Assembly: GCA_049520515.1 (NCBI GenBank)
Contig: JBEKPS010000001.1
Span: 124,001-188,000, forward strand
DNA: 64,000 bases
Reading direction: 5' to 3'
Origin: JAFAMS01 sp049520515
GTDB lineage: Bacteria > Vulcanimicrobiota > Vulcanimicrobiia > Vulcanimicrobiales > Vulcanimicrobiaceae
Part shown: positions 59,560-64,000 of the stretch, one piece after another
How positions within the stretch are numbered: position 1 is the stretch's first letter
How the letters are laid out: each line of letters opens with the position of its first letter
Position numbers and translations under genes: made by a program
Notes under the pieces: generated by a model
What the model was told of the DNA's origin: nothing
Databases searched by the model: none
The model's input: the letters and a program-made list of their open reading frames with translations, nothing else

Positions 59560-60735
59560 TCAATGAAACGACTTGAGCAGTTCTCGAGCGATGATGTTGC
59601 GTTGGATTTGGTTGCTGCCCTCAGTGATTTGTGGAAGTTTGGCCTCGCGTAGCAAACGCTCAACCTTGTACTCGCGGATATAACCGTAGCCGCCGAAAAT
59701 CTGAACGGCATCGGTGCACGTTTTCATGTCGACGTCGGTTGCCAGCGTCTTGGCCATCGAGCAAAGCTTACGCGCGTCGATGCCTTCATCGAGGGCAGCG
59801 GCTGCACGGTACGTCAGCCAGCGCGCCGACTCAACGCCGATCGCCATGTCGGCGAGCATGTGTTGAATCGCCTGAAACGACGCCACGCGTTGTCCGAACG
59901 CGACGCGCTCGGTTGAGTACTTCGCCGCTGCATCGAGCGCCGAGCACGCATGCCCGACGGAGAGCGCCGCAACGTTCACTCGACCACGATCCAGCGTCGA
60001 CTTGATCTCGGTGAAGCCCGCGCCTTCCGGGCCGATGCGGTTGCTCTCAGGCACCGACGCATTGTCGAAGATGACTTCACACGTATGATTGCCGTGAAAA
60101 CCCATCTTCTTTTCGATCGTGCCGATGGTGTAGTTGCCGCGCTCCACCAAGAACACGCTCACGCCCTTGCGCCCAGCCGCCGGATCTGTTTTCACAACGA
60201 CGGCAAGCACGTCGGCACTATCGGCGTTAGAGATGAAACGCTTTGTTCCGTTGATGACATACCCGGCACCGGAACGCACCGCGGTCGTCGCGATTGCGGC
60301 CGCATCGGATCCCGCGCCCGGTTCCGTGAGCGCAAACGCGGCGAAGAGCTCACCCGATGCCATCCGCGGAATCCATTTGTGGCGCTGCTCATCGGTCCCA
60401 AAGCGATGGATCAAGCTCAGCACCATGTTGTGCACGAAAATGATGCTGCCGCTCGGACGATATGCGTAACCGCATTCCTCGGCGACGATTGCGGTTGTAA
60501 CGTGATCGAGCCCCGAACCTCCGAATTCGACCGGCGCCGACATGCCGGCGAGTCCTAGCTCGCCGGCGCCGCGCCACAAGCCTTCGGGAAACTCCGCGTT
60601 CTCTTCCCAACGATCGATATTCGGGGCGATCTCGCGCGCCGCAAAATCACGTACCGACGCTTGTAAGAGACGCTGCTCTTCCGTAAGCGTGAACGAGAGG
60701 CCCGAATTGGCCCTGACTCGCTCGCTAACGGTCAT
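59560..60735 (-). CDS. Acyl-CoA dehydrogenase
   Basis: 391 residues. FAD-binding F-A-L-T-E-P-G-A-G-S-D near 135 and R-F-I-S-N-A-D near 165; R-V-N-V-A-A-L-S-V-G-H-A near 250; C-terminal G-G-Y-G-Y-I-R-E-Y-K-V-E-R and I-T-E-G-S-N-Q-I-Q-R with the catalytic glutamate. Overlaps the hydratase gene by 11 bp. Confidence 0.93.
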   Translation of the reverse strand: MTVSERVRANSGLSFTLTEEQRLLQASVRDFAAREIAPNIDRWEENAEFPEGLWRGAGELGLAGMSAPVEFGGSGLDHVTTAIVAEECGYAYRPSGSIIFVHNMVLSLIHRFGTDEQRHKWIPRMASGELFAAFALTEPGAGSDAAAIATTAVRSGAGYVINGTKRFISNADSADVLAVVVKTDPAAGRKGVSVFLVERGNYTIGTIEKKMGFHGNHTCEVIFDNASVPESNRIGPEGAGFTEIKSTLDRGRVNVAALSVGHACSALDAAAKYSTERVAFGQRVASFQAIQHMLADMAIGVESARWLTYRAAAALDEGIDARKLCSMAKTLATDVDMKTCTDAVQIFGGYGYIREYKVERLLREAKLPQITEGSNQIQRNIIARELLKSFH

Positions 60736-61522
60736 CGCGCCAACTCAGAGCTGCACGCAGACCCTCTTCTTGCCGGATCTTGTGAAAATCCAAGACGGAT
60801 TGCGTGCGGTGCCCGACCATGTGCACTTCGAACCCGGCGCGTAATCCAGCCCGCATACCTTGGACCTCGTATTGCTGCTGGATGCCGAATTTGATCAGCT
60901 CGATAAGATCCGCCGGAGCTGCGAGAATCGCATCGGTGATAGACTTGAGCTCTTCGTCGAGCTTGTCAGCCGGCACGGCGCGATTGATGAGGCGCATCTC
61001 AACTGCCTCGGGTCCACTTACGAGTCGCCCGGTAAAGAGCAGCTCGTTCGTCATACGCAATCCGACGAGCCACGGGAAGACGAACATCGGTGGTGTGCCG
61101 GTGCCGCGCACGATCGGGTAGCCGAACTTTGAGTCGTCCGTCGCGACGACGAGGTCGCACATCATCGCAAGCTCGACACCACCCGCAACCGCATAGCCGT
61201 GAACCTTGGCAATCGTCGGCTTCGCCATGTCCAGCATACGAAGCCAACGGCGAACGTTGCGCAGCTCGCCATTGCGCTCGTTCATCAAATTCGAAGCCCC
61301 GTTGGACTGCGTCGGCGTTAGGTCATAGCCTGCGCAGAACGACGGACCTGCGCCCTGAATAACGATGACGCGTACGCCGGTGTCGGATTCCGCTTTTGCA
61401 AGCGCCTCATCTAACTCTTGTAAGAGCTGCGCGCTCATGGCATTGCGCTTTTCCGGACGATTGAGCGTAATGTACGCGATCCGATCGCGCACGTCATACA
61501 GGATGGGAGACTGCTGGTTCAC
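60725..61522 (-). CDS. Enoyl-CoA hydratase/isomerase
   Basis: 265 residues: N-R-P-E-K-R-N-A-M near 20, G-A-G-P-S-F-C-A-G-Y-D-L near 56 (first oxyanion strand) and G-G-V-E-L-A-M-M-C-D near 110 (second oxyanion loop and catalytic Glu). Follows the CaiB gene with a GTGA-type overlap. Confidence 0.92.
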   Translation of the reverse strand: MNQQSPILYDVRDRIAYITLNRPEKRNAMSAQLLQELDEALAKAESDTGVRVIVIQGAGPSFCAGYDLTPTQSNGASNLMNERNGELRNVRRWLRMLDMAKPTIAKVHGYAVAGGVELAMMCDLVVATDDSKFGYPIVRGTGTPPMFVFPWLVGLRMTNELLFTGRLVSGPEAVEMRLINRAVPADKLDEELKSITDAILAAPADLIELIKFGIQQQYEVQGMRAGLRAGFEVHMVGHRTQSVLDFHKIRQEEGLRAALSWRDDR

Positions 61523-62691
61523 CGTACCTCCTGGGGTAAGCGTGCTGGGTCGGCACCGAACTCACGCAGCACTTCATCGGTGTGCTCGCCGAGTTGTGGA
61601 GCCGAACGTCGTTGTTGCGGCGGAGTCTGCGACATTTTCAGCGGATAACCAAGGCCGCGCATCGGACCCGCATGTGGATCGCTCCACTCGACGATCATCT
61701 CGTTGACGGCCGTCTGTTCCGACTTCTCGACGTCCGCGTACGTGCAGATTGGGCTGGCGACGATATCGCCGGACGAGAGGATCCGCGTCCAATCCTCGGT
61801 CGTGCGCTTCGCGAACGTCTCAGAGAGGATGGTAAATAATTCTTTCCGATGACGCAGGCGCGAATCATTATCTTTAAATCGCACGTCTTCCAACAAATCG
61901 CGGCGCTGCAAGATCGAACACAGCGAGAGCCATTGCTCGGGGAAGTAGGCGTTCACGACGATGAAGCCGTCGCGCGTCGCAAACAAATCGGCCGGCGCAC
62001 CAAGCAGCGTCGCGTTTCCGGTTCGCGGCGGTTGCTTACCCGTTCGCAAGTATGCGCTGAACGGCGTGACCTGCAGTGATAAGGCCGCATCGTAGAGTGC
62101 GACGTCGATGTGCTGCCCTTCGCCAGTCCGTTCGCGATGGAAAAGCGCGGCGAGAATGCCTTGGGTCGCGATGTGCGCGCTAGAGATGTCGATAACGGTC
62201 ACGGCCAGGCGGATCGGTTGCTCTTCGTGACCGCTGATCGCCATGATACCGCTGCGCGCCTGAACCGCGTAATCGAGAGCCGGTTCCTTCGAGAGCGGAC
62301 CCGTCTCCCCGAAACCGGTGATCGCGCACGTGATGATGTTCCTATTGGCGTTTCGAATGGCGCCCGGTGAAAGCCCGAGACGCTTCGCGGAATCAACTCG
62401 CGCGCTCGTGATGACGACGTCGGCCCGCCGCAACAACATTTGGAGCGACGCTTGCCCAACCGGCGTCTTGAGATCGAGCACGACGCTGCGCTTGTTCCGG
62501 TTCACGGCGATGAACGTCGTCGTGCGGCCCTCATCGACGGGAACCGGACCCAGGATTCTTCCCTTGTCACCTTCGGGCGGCTCGATCTTGATGACGTCTG
62601 CACCGAGATCGGCAAGGTATAACGCCGCGAGCGGTCCTGCGATCAGCTGAGACGCATCAAGAACGACGATGCCGTCGAGCGCTGCCTTCAT
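61519..62691 (-). CDS. CaiB/BaiF family CoA-transferase
   Basis: 390 residues of class III CoA-transferase: V-V-L-D-A-S-Q-L-I-A-G-P near 10, D-L-G-A-D-V-I-K-I-E near 30, D-Y-A-V-Q-A-R-S-G-I-M near 140 with the covalent aspartate and G-E-G-Q-H-I-D-V near 190. Activates an organic acid by taking CoA from a donor. Overlaps the gntR stop as ATGA. Confidence 0.93.
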   Translation of the reverse strand: MKAALDGIVVLDASQLIAGPLAALYLADLGADVIKIEPPEGDKGRILGPVPVDEGRTTTFIAVNRNKRSVVLDLKTPVGQASLQMLLRRADVVITSARVDSAKRLGLSPGAIRNANRNIITCAITGFGETGPLSKEPALDYAVQARSGIMAISGHEEQPIRLAVTVIDISSAHIATQGILAALFHRERTGEGQHIDVALYDAALSLQVTPFSAYLRTGKQPPRTGNATLLGAPADLFATRDGFIVVNAYFPEQWLSLCSILQRRDLLEDVRFKDNDSRLRHRKELFTILSETFAKRTTEDWTRILSSGDIVASPICTYADVEKSEQTAVNEMIVEWSDPHAGPMRGLGYPLKMSQTPPQQRRSAPQLGEHTDEVLREFGADPARLPQEVR

Positions 62692-63359
62692 GTCTGCGAC
62701 TCGCGACGGCGTTCGCGGAGCAGTTCGTAGACTTCCATGACGTGCCGTCGCGCTTCGGATGCGGCCGTGACGGCATCGTGTTCGCCGATCGCGTTGAGAA
62801 TCGGACGGTGTAAGACGTCGCCTTCAGGAAGCTTCGCGTAGAGCAGCCGCATCGTCATGCGCGCGACGAGCGTCACTTGGTCGAGCGACTGACGCCAAGC
62901 ACGCGCAAGCCGTTCATGTCGCGCAACGTGCAAGACGGCTTCGTGAAAACTCATGTCGACGGGCGGCCGAACACGCAGCTCGCGTGGAAAGACGGCGGCC
63001 GAACCCGTGACGAGCGATTCGAGAAACGCGACATCTTCGTCGGTCGCGTTTTGTGCCGCGCGTTCTGCTGCAAACGCTTCGAGCGAAGCGCGATACGTGT
63101 AGATCTCCTCGAGATCGCGGTCCCGCAGTTCGATGACCGACCAACCGCGGCCGCGGCTGACGACCAGACCCACGGTCTCCAAGCGCGTGATCGCTTCACG
63201 AACCGGAGCGCGGCTGATACTGAGCTGCGCCGCCAACGCAGCATCGCTGAGACGCTCTCCGGGTTGAAGGCGCCCTTCAGTAATAGCACTATGCAATTGC
63301 TCGTACGCGTGGTCTGCAAGATTTTTGCGGACCACGCGCGAGAGCGGTGTAGCACTCAC
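62688..63359 (-). CDS. GntR-family regulator, FCD domain (second)
   Basis: 223 residues with the same plan as the protein at 57552: L-A-D-H-A-Y-E-Q-L-H near 13, R-A-P-V-R-E-A-I-T-R-L near 50, and FCD helices. It is inside the CoA operon (ATGA overlap with CaiB; 7 bp after the NifU-like gene), so it is probably an operon-encoded regulator. Confidence 0.9.
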   Translation of the reverse strand: MSATPLSRVVRKNLADHAYEQLHSAITEGRLQPGERLSDAALAAQLSISRAPVREAITRLETVGLVVSRGRGWSVIELRDRDLEEIYTYRASLEAFAAERAAQNATDEDVAFLESLVTGSAAVFPRELRVRPPVDMSFHEAVLHVARHERLARAWRQSLDQVTLVARMTMRLLYAKLPEGDVLHRPILNAIGEHDAVTAASEARRHVMEVYELLRERRRESQT

Positions 63360-63366
63360 GCTGTGC

Positions 63367-63612
63367 TCAGTGTTCGACTACTTCGAGCTCAACGTTTTTT
63401 ATGTGTGGCGCCCTCTGGCTGAACATCTCAGTCAGAAAGTGCTTGAAGTCATCGGGATTGATCACGCACGTCTCACAGTCGGGATTGTGGCCCTTCTTGT
63501 ATCGGATGTACGCGGTCGAGTCACGGACGTCGGTGAGCCAAACCTCACCGCCGTCCGTGCTCACGATTCCCTTTGCCTGATTGATAACGTATTCAACTAA
63601 CGCATCAGCCAT
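63367..63612 (-). CDS. NifU C-terminal-like protein
   Basis: 81 residues: K-G-I-V-S-T-D-G-G-E-V-W-L, then Y-I-R-Y-K-K and C-E-T-C, matching the order of the NifU/NfuA Fe-S scaffold domain. The cysteine pair is embedded in N-P-D-C-E-T-C where the family has G-x-C-x-x-C. An Fe-S delivery role is likely but its partner enzyme is not evident. Confidence 0.75.
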   Translation of the reverse strand: MADALVEYVINQAKGIVSTDGGEVWLTDVRDSTAYIRYKKGHNPDCETCVINPDDFKHFLTEMFSQRAPHIKNVELEVVEH

Positions 63613-63622
63613 AGCCGGCCTC

Positions 63623-64000
63623 CTAGTCTTTGATCACCTTGGTAACCGGTGCGCCGCTGCCCCACATGAAGGCGCCGCGACCCACTGTTCCGCCAACGAC
63701 AACGATGTTGTAGCAATCCTTGTCCTCGACAACGGGCAGTAGCGTTTGCGGACTATCCCAGAGCCATTCGAGATCCGGATGCACCTGATCGAACGCTTTC
63801 CGTTCTTTGCTCTGCATCAGCAGGCTGAACGGGAGGCGAGATTTTGCGTGCATTTTACGGCGAATGTCGTCTTTCGACCAACCATCTGCCTTGAAGATAT
63901 CGACATGCTCAGGACAGATGAACATGGTGTGTTCTTCCTTTTCATCCGTGCCGAACCGTGGATCCGCCCGCCTTCCGATGAGCCACAGACCCGTCGAGAC
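63623..64000 (-). CDS. Conserved protein of unknown function, 5' end off the window
   Basis: The frame stays open to the window edge: upstream of M-F-I-C-P-E-H it reads S-T-G-L-W-L-I-G-R-R-A-D-P-R-F-G-T-D-E-K-E-E-H-T in pieces, with no stop, so the ATG at 63925 is internal. Conserved-looking features are W-S-K-D-D-I-R-R-K-M-H, D-Y/C-Y-N-I-V-V-V-G-G and G-S-G-A-P-V-T-K at the C-terminus. The product lies 10 bp before the NifU-like gene. Not recognised. Confidence 0.7.
   Translation of the reverse strand, partial: VSTGLWLIGRRADPRFGTDEKEEHTMFICPEHVDIFKADGWSKDDIRRKMHAKSRLPFSLLMQSKERKAFDQVHPDLEWLWDSPQTLLPVVEDKDCYNIVVVGGTVGRGAFMWGSGAPVTKVIKD

Noticed and set aside
1..64000. CRISPR array, rRNA genes, transposase, phage block
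   Set aside because: No regularly spaced repeats, no rRNA text and no transposase or phage-structural protein were found.

Overview
The window is a stretch of GC-rich bacterial chromosome, densely packed with 4-base ATGA/GTGA/TTGA overlaps. It carries the 3' end (1 kb) of purD at the left edge and an open reading frame running off the right edge. Nothing in it fixes the taxon. A free-living, probably flagellated bacterium with aerobic aromatic catabolism is suggested by the FlgG-type rod protein, a succinate dehydrogenase and a homoprotocatechuate-type pathway. The archaeal-style PurP genes, frequent GTG/TTG starts and signs of leaderless transcription would fit an uncultured lineage such as Eremiobacterota/WPS-2, but that is a guess.

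Layout. 1-11.4 kb (minus strand): purine biosynthesis, in transcription order purB, purC-purE-like fusion, purL, purQ, a PurS-like gene, two PurP ATP-grasp ligases, then guaA and purD. A small secreted protein lies on the plus strand between the last two blocks. 11.4-13.7 kb: holA, mtnA and a zinc-ribbon protein. 13.8-18.6 kb: riboflavin synthesis (ribD, ribE, then a 1-kb insert of small proteins flanked by oppositely oriented repeats, then an HTH-RibBA fusion and ribH). 18.5-22 kb: DUF427, comF, a membrane protein, a sugar nucleotidyltransferase and a WecG/TagA glycosyltransferase. 21.9-25.8 kb: lysine/aspartate pathway (dapB, asd, lysC, dapA), preceded by pcrA. 28-31.4 kb: a sugar-polymer block (nucleotidyltransferase, GT4, glycosidase-like protein). 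31.5-32.3 kb: an HNH endonuclease gene running into tRNA-Gln, then tRNA-Glu and a terminator. 32.3-38.3 kb: mug, DUF1761, a flagellar rod protein, an inactive trypsin-fold protein, pgi and an MBL hydrolase. 38.3-45.4 kb: amino-acid ABC permease and binding protein, class I fumarase, a complete succinate dehydrogenase with a fused anchor, and TauE/SafE. 45.4-57.2 kb: a meta-cleavage aromatic pathway of the homoprotocatechuate type, interrupted by psuG and a lipoprotein gene between 28-bp direct repeats. 57.5-64 kb: two FCD-type GntR regulators with an MFS transporter, acyl-CoA dehydrogenase, enoyl-CoA hydratase, CaiB CoA-transferase, a NifU-like protein and a partial gene of unknown function.

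Most notable points: a formate-dependent (archaeal) PurP route inside a bacterial pur operon; a PAICS-like fusion whose PurE half has lost its signature; a roughly 118-nt leader motif present twice with compensatory changes in its outer stem; an HTH-RibBA fusion with a palindrome on the -35 box and a start codon at the predicted transcription start; two genes whose natural start codon is ACG; an HNH gene ending inside a tRNA; and a gene insertion bounded by a 28-bp direct repeat.
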